From Rhodanobacteraceae bacterium (GTDB lineage Bacteria; Pseudomonadota; Gammaproteobacteria; Xanthomonadales; Ahniellaceae), in the NCBI GenBank assembly GCA_016708465.1, contig JADJFT010000010.1, positions 1 through 64,000 on the forward strand: 64,000 nucleotides of DNA. Direction: 5' to 3'. The position numbers and the translations under genes were made by a program. Under the pieces are notes generated by a model. It was not told where the DNA came from. It searched no databases and saw nothing but the letters and a program-made list of their open reading frames with translations. Positions 46,677 through 56,269 of the stretch are shown here, in pieces (position 1 is the stretch's first letter; every line of letters starts with the position of its first letter).

Positions 46677-47033
46677 ATGGCCGAAATCTACGATGATCGT
46701 CGCCAGGAAACGCGCTTCGCGGCCCAGGGCGAGGGTGAAGTCGACATTCAGGGCAAGTCGGTCCGGGGCACCTTGATCGACCTGTCCATCAACGGACTGC
46801 GCATGGGGCGTCCGCCCGGATTTTCACCCCCGGACGGTAGCCGCTTCGCTCTCAACCTGCTGATTCCAGGCGCTGATCCGTTCCGCGCCGAGGTCGCGCT
46901 GATTCGTCTCGATGACGCCGCCTTCAGTGTCGAGTTCATGGACATGTCGCCCAAGGATTTCGGTTTGCTGACCACGCTGATCGACCGCTTCGCCCATCTC
47001 AGCGCACAGACGCGGATGCAACAGCCGGAATGA
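46677..47033 (+). CDS. PilZ domain protein
   Basis: 118 aa. The c-di-GMP motif is complete: DDRRQETRFAAQGEGEV gives the RxxxR-type arginines, and LIDLSINGLRMG gives DxSxxG. The rest is the PilZ barrel (VALIRLDDAAFSVEFMDMSP). Start ATG 46677 has CGGAGG upstream. As a lone PilZ domain it likely acts as a c-di-GMP adaptor on pili, motility or a cellulose-like target; the target is unknown. It overlaps the DUF192 start (ATGA). Confidence 0.88.
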   Translation: MAEIYDDRRQETRFAAQGEGEVDIQGKSVRGTLIDLSINGLRMGRPPGFSPPDGSRFALNLLIPGADPFRAEVALIRLDDAAFSVEFMDMSPKDFGLLTTLIDRFAHLSAQTRMQQPE

Positions 47034-47493
47034 TTCTGATGCGCCGACTCCTCCTCGCCCTGTCGACGCTGTGGCTCGCCGGATGCGCCGTCGGCGGCGG
47101 CGTCAAAGTCGAACTCAAGGGTCATCAGTTTGCTGTCGAGATCGCCGACAACGATGACGAACGATCGCGCGGGTTGATGTTCCGCGAATCCATGGACCGC
47201 AGCCACGGCATGCTGTTCGTGTTCGAAGACGATACGTTGCAGTCGTTCTGGATGAAAAATACGCTGATTCCGCTGGACATCATGTATTTCGACGGCGAAC
47301 GCCGCTTTGTCAGCGCGCATTACCGGGTACCGACCTGCAAATACGCCGGCAACAACTGTCCGAGCTACCCAAGTGAAGGCGCTGCCCGTTACGTGCTGGA
47401 GTTGAACGCCGGCGTCGGCGCTGCGCTGGCACTCGCGCCAGGCGACATCATCACCCTGCCGGGCAATCTGAACGGCGCCGCCAGCTCGCTTGA
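47030..47493 (+). CDS. DUF192 lipoprotein
   Basis: The start MILMRRLLLALSTLWLAGCA is a lipoprotein signal with LAGC lipobox. The domain follows: FAVEIADNDDERSRGLMFRE, HGMLFVFEDDTLQSFWMKNT, LIPLDIMYFDGERRFV, and LAPGDIITL. DUF192 proteins are exported and of unknown function. The open frame runs on without a stop into the SirB1 gene; a one-base change would give a TGA at 47491-47493, a natural end for this family. The end given is thus inferred. Confidence 0.75.
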
Positions 47494-47525
47494 CGCCCGC
47501 CCGTACCCGCCCTTATCAAGCGGTC

Positions 47526-48382
47526 ATGGACATCGCACTCGCCACACTGACGCTCAAGCCAGCTGGCAGTTCTTGCGCACCGCACGCGATGAGGACATCC
47601 CGTTACTGTGGGCGGCGTTGCAGATCGCCCGCGATGAATACCCAGACTTGGTACCGGCCGACTACGAAGCCGTCGCTGCGGCGCATACGATCGCGCTACG
47701 TGACCGCATCGGTGCCAGCACGGATTCGCTGAACGCGCTGCGCGCACTGCACGGCCTGCTGTTCGAAGAACAGGGTTACCGCGGCAACGAGCAGGACTAC
47801 TACGACCCGCGCAACAGCTACCTCAACGACGTGATCGAACGCCGCACCGGCAATCCGATTGCGCTCGCGATACTTGAACTTGATCTGGCGCGTCGCGTCG
47901 GCTTGCCGCTGCAAGGCGTGTCATTCCCGGGCCATTTCCTGATCCGTTTACCGGTCGACAATGGCCTGCTGGTGCTCGATCCGTTCAACAAAGGACGTTC
48001 GCTCGACGCCGGCGAGTTGCGCGTGCGCGCCAAGCCGCACCTCCCCGGTCGACCGGTCGACGATGAACAACTTGGGCGCATGCTGGAACCGGCGCCAACG
48101 CGCGCCATCTTGACGCGGATGCTGCGCAATCTGCGCCAGTGTTACGCCGAGCGCGAGGAATTCGAGCGCGCGTTGCGCTGCGCCGACCGCATCGTCTGGC
48201 TTGATGACCGCGATCCGGATGAAGTTCGCGAACGCGGCTTACTCTACGCACGCGTTGGCCACGTACAGGCTGCGCGTGACGACTTGCGGCACTATCTGAC
48301 GGCGCTGCCTCAGGCCGAGGACAACGAACGCATCCACCAGATTTTGGTCGAACTGGGTGGGCGCGGCGGACGCCTCAACTGA
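47526..48382 (+). pseudogene. SirB1 family transglutaminase-like protein with TPR tail, one frameshift
   Basis: ATG 47526 gives MDIALATLTLKPA, the usual start of the family, then a base is missing near 47566 (expected PAWQFL) and the main frame takes over: IARDEYPDLVPADYEA, LFEEQGYRGNEQDYYDPRNS, YLNDVIERRTGNPIALAILE, and GVSFPGHFLIRL. The C-terminal part has a TPR-like repeat (YAEREEFERALRCADRIVWL). The family is related to transglutaminase-like proteins and its biochemical role is not established. It looks fused to DUF192 only because of the frame change. Confidence 0.82.
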
Positions 48383-48566
48383 CCTCGATCATCTCGAAAT
48401 CGGCCTTGCCGACGCCACAATCCGGGCAGACCCAGTCTTCCGGGATGTCGTCCCAGCGCGTGCCGGGCGCGAAACCTTCCTCGGGCAGGCCCTTGGCCTC
48501 GTCGTACAGGAAACCGCAGACCACGCAGACATAGACGCGGAACGGCGTATCGGCACCCACACTCAT
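48375..48566 (-). CDS. Rubredoxin
   Basis: 63 aa. Two iron-binding cysteine pairs are present, YVCVVCGFLYDEAKG and WVCPDCGVGKADF, with the intervening GTRWDDIPEDW. Such small rubredoxins pass electrons to alkane hydroxylase-like or other oxidases. It is divergent from thiE and hemL, a pattern common in gammaproteobacteria. The 3' end overlaps the convergent SirB1 gene by eight bases. Confidence 0.95.
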   Translation of the reverse strand: MSVGADTPFRVYVCVVCGFLYDEAKGLPEEGFAPGTRWDDIPEDWVCPDCGVGKADFEMIEVS

Positions 48567-48599
48567 TTTTCGATTCCGGAAACGAACAAGGCAGGCATT

Positions 48600-49250
48600 G
48601 TGGCAGGCAGCAGCAACCAGCGTCATCGCGTCCGCGGCGTCTATCTGCTGACACGCGAAAGCGCCGATACCCTGACCTTGTGCCGCGGCGTTGAGGCGGC
48701 TTTGCGCGGCGGCGTAGCGCTTGTGCAATATCGTGACAAAAGCCGCGACACCGAGCGGCGGCGCGCGCAGTCACGGGCGCTGCGCGAACTGACACGAGCC
48801 CATGATGCCCTGCTGATCATCAACGATGATGTCGCGCTCGCGATGGCGTGTGGCGCCGATGGCGTACATCTCGGCGAACACGATGGCGAGATCATCGCAG
48901 CCCGCACCGTTTTGGGTGAGCGGGCCATCATCGGTGCCTCCTGTTACAACGATCTCAACCGCGCTGAAGCCGCCGCGCGGGCTGGTGCCGACTACATCGC
49001 CTTCGGCGCGTTCTTCGTATCAAGCACGAAACCGGGCGCACGCGCCGCCGACGTGCGCCTGCTGCACCAGTCTGCACATATTGGGTTGCCACGGGTGGCG
49101 ATCGGCGGCTTGGATGCGCACAATGCGCGTCCAGTGATCGCGGCGGGTGCCGAAGCCATCGCCGTACTCGGCGCGATCTGGGACGCGCCAGATGTCGAAG
49201 CTGCCGCGCGCACCCTCACCGACCTGTTCGATCTCCCGGAGTTCACATGA
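48600..49250 (+). CDS. thiE: Thiamine-phosphate synthase
   Basis: ThiE couples HMP-PP with thiazole phosphate. The 216-aa TIM barrel has RGVYLLTRESADT, GGVALVQYRDKSRD, LLIINDDVALAMACGADGVH, LGEHDGEI, YIAFGAFFVSSTKPGA and VAIGGLDAHN. GTG 48600 is the start that begins just before the conserved strand and clears the divergent rubredoxin start. The stop overlaps the hemL start. Confidence 0.93.
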   Translation: MAGSSNQRHRVRGVYLLTRESADTLTLCRGVEAALRGGVALVQYRDKSRDTERRRAQSRALRELTRAHDALLIINDDVALAMACGADGVHLGEHDGEIIAARTVLGERAIIGASCYNDLNRAEAAARAGADYIAFGAFFVSSTKPGARAADVRLLHQSAHIGLPRVAIGGLDAHNARPVIAAGAEAIAVLGAIWDAPDVEAAARTLTDLFDLPEFT

Positions 49251-50527
49251 ACCGCAATGCCGATCTATTTGCCCGCGCCCTCAAACTGCTGCCTGGCGGC
49301 GTCAATTCTCCGGTACGCGCGTTCAAGTCGGTCGGTGGCGACCCGTTCTTCGCCGTGCGTGCCGAAGGCCCGTATCTATGGGATGCGAACGGTGAGCGTT
49401 ACATCGACTACATCGGATCTTGGGGCCCGATGATTCTCGGCCACGCGCATCCGGACGTGCTTGACGCGGTGATCCGCACGGCCGCGCACGGGCTGTCGTT
49501 CGGCGTGCCCAACCCGCTCGAAGTGACAATGGCGGAACGCATCATTGAGCGTGTCCCCGGCCTGGAAATGGTGCGCATGGTCAATTCCGGCACCGAGGCA
49601 ACGATGTCTGCGGTCCGACTCGCCCGCGGCTACACCAAGCGCACGCGTATCGTGAAGTTCGAGGGGTGTTATCACGGCCACGGCGATGCTTTTCTGGTCA
49701 AGGCTGGCTCCGGCGCATTAACACTCGGGCTGCCGAATTCGCCGGGGGTGCCGGCTGCACTTGCCGACCTGACCTTGACACTGCCTTACAACGACTTCGA
49801 TGCCGCCGAGCAGCTATTCGCGGCGCAAGGCGCGGACATCGCCTGTCTGATCGTCGAGCCGATCATCGGCAACGCCAATTTGATCTTGCCGCGACCGGGT
49901 TACCTCGAACATCTGCGCGAACTATGCACGCATCACGGCGCGCTGCTGATCTTCGACGAAGTGATGACTGGCTTCCGCGTCGCCGCCGGCGGTGCGCAAG
50001 ACTTGTATGGCATTCGTCCGGACCTGTCGACCTTCGGCAAGATCATCGGTGGCGGTATGCCAGTCGGCGCATACGCTGGTCGTCGCGAGATCATGCAGAT
50101 GATCGCGCCGAGCGGGCCGGTCTATCAGGCTGGCACCTTGTCCGGTAATCCGGTGGCGATGGCCGCCGGTCTGGCGACCCTCGATTTGCTCGCTGAACCT
50201 GGTTTCTACGCACGCCTGGAAGCGCAGACCAACCAACTCTGCGACGGGCTCGAAGCGGCAGCGGCGGAAGCCGGGGTCGCGTTCAGCACCAACCGGGTGT
50301 GCGGCATGTTCGGCTTGTATTTCACGCACGAACACGTCGAGACCTACGCCCAAGCCACGGCCAGCGATAGTGCGCGCTTCAACCGCTTCTTCCACGCCAT
50401 GCTGGAACGCGGCGTCTACTTCGCGCCGTCGGCATTCGAAGCGGGCTTCATGTCAATCGCGCACACCGACGAGGTGATCGAGGAAACCTTGATAGCCGCA
50501 CGCGAAGCGTTTGCTCTGATCGCATGA
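49247..50527 (+). CDS. hemL: Glutamate-1-semialdehyde 2,1-aminomutase
   Basis: HemL makes 5-aminolevulinate for haem. The 426-aa PLP enzyme has RALKLLPGGVNSPVRAFKSV, NSGTEATMSAVRLARGYT, KFEGCYHGHGDAFLVKAGSG, LIFDEVMTGFRVA, and the PLP lysine in STFGKIIGGGMPVGAYAG. All are intact. It overlaps the thiE stop by four bases. Confidence 0.97.
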   Translation: MNRNADLFARALKLLPGGVNSPVRAFKSVGGDPFFAVRAEGPYLWDANGERYIDYIGSWGPMILGHAHPDVLDAVIRTAAHGLSFGVPNPLEVTMAERIIERVPGLEMVRMVNSGTEATMSAVRLARGYTKRTRIVKFEGCYHGHGDAFLVKAGSGALTLGLPNSPGVPAALADLTLTLPYNDFDAAEQLFAAQGADIACLIVEPIIGNANLILPRPGYLEHLRELCTHHGALLIFDEVMTGFRVAAGGAQDLYGIRPDLSTFGKIIGGGMPVGAYAGRREIMQMIAPSGPVYQAGTLSGNPVAMAAGLATLDLLAEPGFYARLEAQTNQLCDGLEAAAAEAGVAFSTNRVCGMFGLYFTHEHVETYAQATASDSARFNRFFHAMLERGVYFAPSAFEAGFMSIAHTDEVIEETLIAAREAFALIA

Positions 50528-50529
50528 CG

Positions 50530-50955
50530 CTAGCGGACACCATCGTCACTGAGTGAACGCAGCGCATCAGCATGCTGTTCCCAGTGCTCGCCATCGAACG
50601 GCGTGATCGTTAGCTTGCGCACGCTACCGCGATCGAACGCGCGTACGTTCACGTCGATGCCATCGGGATTCGAACGCGGCACGTAGTAAGCCTTGACGCC
50701 GCAAACGCGGCAGAACAGGTGTCGGGCAATGCCGGTGCCGAATCGGTATTCGGTCAGATCGGACTCACCGCAGACCAGTCGAAACGCCGAACGCGGCACG
50801 ATCAGGTGCAGGAACCCAGTCAGCCGACACATCGAACAATTGCAGTCGAGCGCTTCGATCTCGGCCGGCGCATCGACCTCGAAGCGCACACGTCGGCAAT
50901 GGCAACCACCGTGATGCCTCACCCACTCTGGAATTACGCTCATACGTGCATACAT
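50530..50955 (-). CDS. GFA family protein (Zn-binding, glutathione-dependent formaldehyde-activating-like)
   Basis: About 141 aa. The zinc-binding pattern is clear: HHGGCHCRRVRFEVDAP, LDCNCSMCRLTG and HLFCRVCGVKAYYVPRSNPD. Named for glutathione-dependent formaldehyde-activating enzyme, but most members have no proven activity. Start 50955 or 50943 is possible. Converges on hemL with two bases between. Confidence 0.9.
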   Translation of the reverse strand: MYARMSVIPEWVRHHGGCHCRRVRFEVDAPAEIEALDCNCSMCRLTGFLHLIVPRSAFRLVCGESDLTEYRFGTGIARHLFCRVCGVKAYYVPRSNPDGIDVNVRAFDRGSVRKLTITPFDGEHWEQHADALRSLSDDGVR

Positions 50956-50993
50956 TGGATAGGCTGCACTTCGCAGCCTCGGGATTGTCGCTC

Positions 50994-51479
50994 ATGGATC
51001 CAGCGATCGGATATGCATTCGCGTTGATCTTCGTCCTGATCGGACTGGTCGGCATGGTGCTGCCGGCGCTACCCGGTGTGCCGCTGGTCTTCGCCGGGTT
51101 GCTGCTCGCAGCATGGAGCGACGGCTTTCAGCACGTCGGCGGCGTCAGCGTGCTCCTGCTCGCAGCCTTGACCCTGTTCGCGGTGCTGGCGGATCTCGTC
51201 GCAAGCGCATTCGGTACACGCCTGGCTGGCGCAAGCGCCTGGGCCTTCGCTGGCGCTGGAATCGGCGCAGTGATCGGACTATTTTTCGGCATTCTCGGCG
51301 TCCTGCTCGGCCCGTTCCTCGGCGCACTGCTCGCTGAGTGGCTGGTGTTCCGCAATTTCGGGCGCGCCGCCAAAGCTGGGGGTGGCGCCGCGATCGGGCT
51401 ATTGATCGGCGTCGCCGTGAAGATCGCGGTCGTCTTTACGATGCTCGGCATATTTGCATTGGCGTGGTGGATCGATTGA
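50994..51479 (+). CDS. DUF456 family membrane protein
   Basis: 161 aa with four to five hydrophobic helices rich in Gly and Ala. It reads LIGLVGMVLPALPGVPLVFA, LAGASAWAFAGAGIGAVIGL, FFGILGVLLGPFLGALLAEW and GAAIGLLIGVAVKIAVVFTM. This is the DUF456 pattern of duplicated small-residue helices. No function is established. It stops one base before the convergent GGDEF/EAL gene. Confidence 0.85.
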   Translation: MDPAIGYAFALIFVLIGLVGMVLPALPGVPLVFAGLLLAAWSDGFQHVGGVSVLLLAALTLFAVLADLVASAFGTRLAGASAWAFAGAGIGAVIGLFFGILGVLLGPFLGALLAEWLVFRNFGRAAKAGGGAAIGLLIGVAVKIAVVFTMLGIFALAWWID

Positions 51480-54230
51480 TCAGCGTCCGCCGTCCACCAG
51501 CCGCCCGCCAAGCCACGGCAATAGGTGTTCCAATGCCATCGGTTGGGCCAATGCGGTGCCGATGCCATACAGGCACCCAAGCTCACTGAGCGCATCGCGG
51601 ACTTCCGGCGTATCGACACCAGTCGCGATCGCGCGCACACCAAGCGCTTCGGCCAGTGCCAACACGCCGCGCACCAGCGTGTGCCCGCGGCTTCCCATCT
51701 GCAATCCCTGACTCAGGCCACGCGACAAAATCAGGGCATCGAACAACGGTTCGTGCAGCGCCGCCAATGATGAGGCACGGCTGCCGAAGCGCGCCAACGC
51801 CAAGCGCACGCCAATGTCGCGCAATTGCCGAAGTGGACGCACGGCCAGTTCACTGTCACCACCGAGCGCATCCTCGCTGACCGCGACCATCAGGTTCACC
51901 GCCGGCATCCCGAGTTGATCGAGCAAGGCAGAAACCCGTTGCACCAACCCGGCTTGTTGCAAAAGGCGGGCATCAAGCGGGATCAGCAACGACAACGCAC
52001 CGGCCGCTGGCTGGTAGCGCATCAGGTTGGTGTATTCGCGTTGCGCGGTCGCCAGCACCCATTCGCCCAAACGGAGTTCAACATCAGCATCCTGCACGAC
52101 ATCGCGCAGACGCTCGATTGGAAACGGCGCGGTCGCCGGATCGCGCCAGCGCAGGCGCGGCCGCAACGCGATCGGATAGCCATCGACGATACCGACGACG
52201 GGTTGCAACTGCACGATGAAGCGGTCGTTATCAAGCGCGTCCGGCACTACCGCCTGCAAGGTCAATCGCTCGACCACGCGCGCATGCAGTGCCGTCTCGA
52301 AAATATGGTAGCGATTCGCGCCGTTCTGCTTGGCCGTGCTCACGGCAGTGTCGGCATCGCGCAGCAGTTCTTCGGCAGTGACATCGTCGCGGCCGACCGC
52401 CACGCCGATGCCGGCACTCAAGCGCAGGCTATGGCGTCCAATCCGAAACGGGGCGTGGAAGCTCGCGAGCACGCGTTGCAGACGCGCATTCAGCACCTCC
52501 GGATCGCCGACATCGTCCAGCATCAGGGCGAATTCATCGGCCCCGAGCCGGGCCAGCGAATCGCCACTGCGCAGACCACCCTTCAAACGTTCAGCGACCA
52601 ACACGATGGCCTGATCGCCGGTGGCGTGGCCAAAGCTGTCGTTGATCAGCCGGAATTGATCGAGGTCGAGCACCGCCACTGCTACCCGATGTCCGTCGCG
52701 ACGCGCATGCTCGCTGGCGCGTGTCACGCGCTCCAGGAATAGCTCGCGATTCGGCAACTGGGTCAAGGCGTCATGCAGTGCCTCGTGCTGCATTTGCGCT
52801 TCGAGCCGATGATGCTCGGTCACGTCACGCACGTTCAACACCACCCCGGCGAGATTGGGATCGTGGCGCTCATCAGTCACCGTCGTCTCGGTCTGCGCGT
52901 GGCTGCCGTCATCGGCGGCAAAACGCAGCATCAACTTGCCGCTACGACGACCGGTATTGCGATCGAGCCCAATCAGCAGGCTGCGCAAAGACTCGGCATC
53001 GTCGGGCGGCAGGAATCCGGAAATCGGTAGGCCGATCAGTCGCGCCGGCCGCGTCGCCAGCAAACGCAAGGCGGAAGGGCTGGCGTAGACAGTACGGAAA
53101 TCGCGATCAAGCACGAAAATGCCATCAGCGGCATTCTCGATGAGCTTGGCCAAACGGCTTTCACCAGACAAACGCGTACGCTCACTCAGCAGACTGGCAT
53201 TCTCGCGGCTCGCCAACGCTTGGCGGGCGACAACGCAAGCAATCAACACCGCGCCCCAGATCAGCAAGCTCGGTAGCGCCTGACTTCGAGTGGGATCAGA
53301 ACCGATGGCCACGGTAGTGATCAACCCGTAGCCGGATGCCAACGCAAGATAGGGCAGCGCCGCGAAGCGGCCGACGCGTTCGCCGCGACGTTCGTTGAAA
53401 GCATGCGCCCGCCGCCGCGCGGTGTCGGCCATCAACACAAAGCACAGCGCCTGCGCGAACCACAGCAGTTCTGCGAACACACCCGATGCGCCGGCGAGCA
53501 ACTGCAACAAGATCCAGACCAGATCGCCTGCGAGGCTTGCTGCCAGCGCTAATCCGAGCAGCAAATAGACGCCGCGTGTCGGGCCAGTGGGCAGGCGCAG
53601 CCACACGGCGGCAATGCCGACCAAGGTCAACAAGTCGCCGACCGGATAGGCAATCGCAATCCAGGCCACCAGCGGGTCGGCATGGGTATTCGCGACCAAT
53701 GCCGGTCGAATGCCCAAGTGCCAGATAAACATGCCGCCACCGACCGCCACCGTGGCGCAGTCGAGCAGGAATTTCGCGAGGTCGTTGCGGCCTTCGAACA
53801 CGCGCGGCAACTGCAACAGCCCCGCCAGCATGAGCGGGAAGTAGCTCAGATAAAAAATATCGGAAAGGCCGAACACCGGATAGGCGTCGCCGCGCAAACT
53901 GATCAGCGCACGATTACCTTCGCCGAGACACACCGATGCGATCGCAGTGCCGATCAACAGCCAAGAGCGCCGCACGCGCCCAGGGCGCAGATGCGCCACC
54001 GCGTGATGCAGAACCAGCGATGCCGAGACCAGCAACAACAGCGTACGTGACAGTGCATAGACCGAAGCGGGCGGATCCGTGCCGTTCAGCGCCGGTGGCA
54101 GAATGCAGACCAGCCACAACAATGTGACGACCACCGTGAAGATCGTCGCGCCATAGCCGTGCAGCGCACCGACGACACCACCTCGATCGGCGTGTTCGTC
54201 AGGTCGTTGCGGCATCGCATTCGCCATCAA
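51480..54230 (-). CDS. Membrane PAS-GGDEF-EAL protein with degenerate catalytic motifs
   Basis: 916 aa. The first 320 residues hold about eight to ten membrane helices (MASE-like sensor). A PAS domain follows near 340-460 (LIENAADGIFVLDRDFRTVY), then GGDEF near 480-640 with the signature reading RLGADEFALML, where the second glycine is alanine. In the EAL domain near 660-900 the entry reads LQPVVGIVDGYPIALRPRLRW, so the EAL triad and its metal-binding glutamate are absent, and the later DDFGTG region reads ARFGSRASS. Cyclic-di-GMP hydrolysis is therefore unlikely; synthesis is doubtful. It probably acts as a sensor or c-di-GMP/partner-binding protein (inference). Confidence 0.88.
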   Translation of the reverse strand: MMANAMPQRPDEHADRGGVVGALHGYGATIFTVVVTLLWLVCILPPALNGTDPPASVYALSRTLLLLVSASLVLHHAVAHLRPGRVRRSWLLIGTAIASVCLGEGNRALISLRGDAYPVFGLSDIFYLSYFPLMLAGLLQLPRVFEGRNDLAKFLLDCATVAVGGGMFIWHLGIRPALVANTHADPLVAWIAIAYPVGDLLTLVGIAAVWLRLPTGPTRGVYLLLGLALAASLAGDLVWILLQLLAGASGVFAELLWFAQALCFVLMADTARRRAHAFNERRGERVGRFAALPYLALASGYGLITTVAIGSDPTRSQALPSLLIWGAVLIACVVARQALASRENASLLSERTRLSGESRLAKLIENAADGIFVLDRDFRTVYASPSALRLLATRPARLIGLPISGFLPPDDAESLRSLLIGLDRNTGRRSGKLMLRFAADDGSHAQTETTVTDERHDPNLAGVVLNVRDVTEHHRLEAQMQHEALHDALTQLPNRELFLERVTRASEHARRDGHRVAVAVLDLDQFRLINDSFGHATGDQAIVLVAERLKGGLRSGDSLARLGADEFALMLDDVGDPEVLNARLQRVLASFHAPFRIGRHSLRLSAGIGVAVGRDDVTAEELLRDADTAVSTAKQNGANRYHIFETALHARVVERLTLQAVVPDALDNDRFIVQLQPVVGIVDGYPIALRPRLRWRDPATAPFPIERLRDVVQDADVELRLGEWVLATAQREYTNLMRYQPAAGALSLLIPLDARLLQQAGLVQRVSALLDQLGMPAVNLMVAVSEDALGGDSELAVRPLRQLRDIGVRLALARFGSRASSLAALHEPLFDALILSRGLSQGLQMGSRGHTLVRGVLALAEALGVRAIATGVDTPEVRDALSELGCLYGIGTALAQPMALEHLLPWLGGRLVDGGR

Positions 54231-54287
54231 TTGCCTCCTGCCAACGATTCAGTGGGCGTCCTTCGCTGCGCGCATGCAGCCAGCTGA

Positions 54288-54524
54288 TCAAGCAGCTGGT
54301 GCGGCGCCAAGTAACTGCCGGATCAGTGCCGCGATTTCGTCTTTGCTGCCGATGACAGTCATGAAGGTGTCGCGAGTGAACGCGGTACCAAACGTCACCG
54401 CGTACTCAATCCGATCATTGCCTTCGTCATCCATACTCGGATAGGAATCCGGCTTGCTGACGTAGGCGATGCGATTGGCGTCGATGATGTTGCCGTTCGG
54501 CAATTTGACCCAACGAGCGGCCAT
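54288..54524 (-). CDS. Small conserved-looking hypothetical protein
   Basis: 78 aa: ARWVKLPNGNIIDANRIAYV, FGTAFTRDTFMTVIGSKDEI and AALIRQLLGAAPAA. It is compact with a beta-rich front and a terminal helix; I do not recognise the family. Start 54524 has AAAGGA upstream at proper distance, better than the ATG at 54608. It lies between leuB and the GGDEF/EAL gene on the same strand. Confidence 0.6.
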   Translation of the reverse strand: MAARWVKLPNGNIIDANRIAYVSKPDSYPSMDDEGNDRIEYAVTFGTAFTRDTFMTVIGSKDEIAALIRQLLGAAPAA

Positions 54525-54620
54525 GGGCGTGTCCTTTTGATCGGTTTGGAGATGTGCCGAGCATAGCGCCGCGATTGCCCAATCGACCGCATCCGTGTCG
54601 GCATGCAAGCACGCCGTCGA

Positions 54621-55697
54621 TTACGCCACGGGAATCGTCGTCGCGGCCACCGAAAGTCGGGCGATCACCGCTGCAGTCGCTTCGGCCGTGCTCGCCGTGC
54701 CGCCGAGATCACGCGTCAGGATGCGGTCGGTAATCGCCCGGTGCACGGCCGCTTCCAGTGCCAGCGCGGCTGCCGGCACTTGTAGCGACTGGCGCAACAA
54801 CATCGCCGCACTCAGGATCGCGCCATACGGGTTGGCGACGCCTCTGCCGGCGATATCCGGCGCAGAGCCGTGGATCGGTTCGTAGACACCGGGGCCAACA
54901 TCGCCGACCGATGCGCTCGGCATCAGTCCGAGCGATCCCGACACTGCCGCACATTCATCGGTGAGCACGTCACCGAATAGGTTTTCGGTAACGATCACGT
55001 CGAAGTCACCCGGTCGGCTGACCAGGTACATGGCCATCGCATCCACCAGCAAATGCTCCAGCTTCAGTTCCGGGAATTCATCGCCGACGACGCGGGTGAC
55101 GACTTCACGCCAAAGCCGCGATGTCTCCAGCACATTCGCCTTGTCCACTGACGTCAGCTTGCCTCGGCGACTGCGCGCCAGCGTCGCCGCGGTCCGGGTC
55201 ACGCGCTCCACTTCAGCGACGGTGTACGCGCATTCGTCCGTGGCACGCGTTTCGCTGCGGGTACGCGTACCGAAATAAATGCCGCCAGTGAGTTCGCGCA
55301 CCACAATCAGATCGACATCGCGAATCCGCTCCGCCTTCAAGGGCGAGGCGTCGATCAAGGCCGGGTGCACCTGCAGCGGCCGGATATTCGCGTACAGGCC
55401 GAGTTCGCTGCGCAGTCGCAGCAACCCAGCTTCGGGGCGGATTGCCGTCGCCACGTTCGCCCACTGTGGTCCGCCGACAGCACCGAGCAGAATCGCGTCC
55501 GCCTTGCGACAGGCCGAGAGCACGTGATCGGGGAATGGATCGGCATACGCATCAATCGCTGCGCCGCCAAACGCATGCGCCGCGAAGCTCAGCCCCAGAT
55601 GCAGCCGCACATCAAGCGCGTGCAACACCTCGACCGCAGCTGCTGTGACCTCCGGACCGATACCATCTCCCGCCAACACCACGATATGCCGACTCAT
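54621..55697 (-). CDS. leuB: 3-isopropylmalate dehydrogenase
   Basis: LeuB oxidises and decarboxylates 3-isopropylmalate with NAD. 358 aa. It has VVLAGDGIGPEVTAAAVEVL, LLGAVGGPQWAN, ELTGGIYFGTRTR, SVDKANVLETSRLWREVV and YEPIHGSAPDIAGRGVANP, the complete family signature. It is last in the leuACDB operon and overlaps the leuD stop by four bases. Confidence 0.97.
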   Translation of the reverse strand: MSRHIVVLAGDGIGPEVTAAAVEVLHALDVRLHLGLSFAAHAFGGAAIDAYADPFPDHVLSACRKADAILLGAVGGPQWANVATAIRPEAGLLRLRSELGLYANIRPLQVHPALIDASPLKAERIRDVDLIVVRELTGGIYFGTRTRSETRATDECAYTVAEVERVTRTAATLARSRRGKLTSVDKANVLETSRLWREVVTRVVGDEFPELKLEHLLVDAMAMYLVSRPGDFDVIVTENLFGDVLTDECAAVSGSLGLMPSASVGDVGPGVYEPIHGSAPDIAGRGVANPYGAILSAAMLLRQSLQVPAAALALEAAVHRAITDRILTRDLGGTASTAEATAAVIARLSVAATTIPVA

Positions 55698-56269
55698 GGC
55701 CGCGCCTCCTCGAACCGCGCGATCGCATCCTGTCGCGCCAGCAAATAGCCCAATTCGTCGACGCCATCGAGCAGACATTGCCGAGCAAACGAATTGACCG
55801 TGAAATCGATCGGCGCATGGCCGGCACGAGCGATCCGCTGCGCCCGCAAATCGATTGTCAGCGCCTCACCGGCGGCAGCCAGCAGGCTGGCATGTTCAAG
55901 CGGTGAAACGACAATTGCGAGCAAGCCATTCTTCAGCGCATTGCTGCGAAAAATGTCGGCGATGGCGGTGCTGATCACAGCGCGAATGCCGGCATCGAGC
56001 AGCGCCCATGGCGCGTGTTCACGAGAAGAACCGCAGCCAAAGTTATCGCCAGCGATCAATATCGCCGCACCCGCGTGCTCCGGTCGATTCAGCGCAAAGT
56101 CCGGGTTGGCACTGCCGTCCTCGCGCCAGCGCCAGTCCTGGAATGCATGGCGACCGAGTCCGGCACGCGATGTCGTGGTGAGAAATCGTGCCGGAATGAT
56201 TTGGTCGGTATCGATGTTCGCGATCGGCAAGGCGACGCTGCGCGAGGTGATGCTACTGACGCCACTCAT
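55694..56269 (-). CDS. leuD: 3-isopropylmalate dehydratase small subunit
   Basis: 191 aa. It has LPIANIDTDQIIPARFL, the loop LIAGDNFGCGSSREHAPWAL, and GIRAVISTAIADIFRSNALK. It forms the isopropylmalate isomerase with LeuC. Overlaps leuC by four bases and leuB by four bases, so it is in the middle of a tightly coupled operon. Confidence 0.97.
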   Translation of the reverse strand: MSGVSSITSRSVALPIANIDTDQIIPARFLTTTSRAGLGRHAFQDWRWREDGSANPDFALNRPEHAGAAILIAGDNFGCGSSREHAPWALLDAGIRAVISTAIADIFRSNALKNGLLAIVVSPLEHASLLAAAGEALTIDLRAQRIARAGHAPIDFTVNSFARQCLLDGVDELGYLLARQDAIARFEEARP

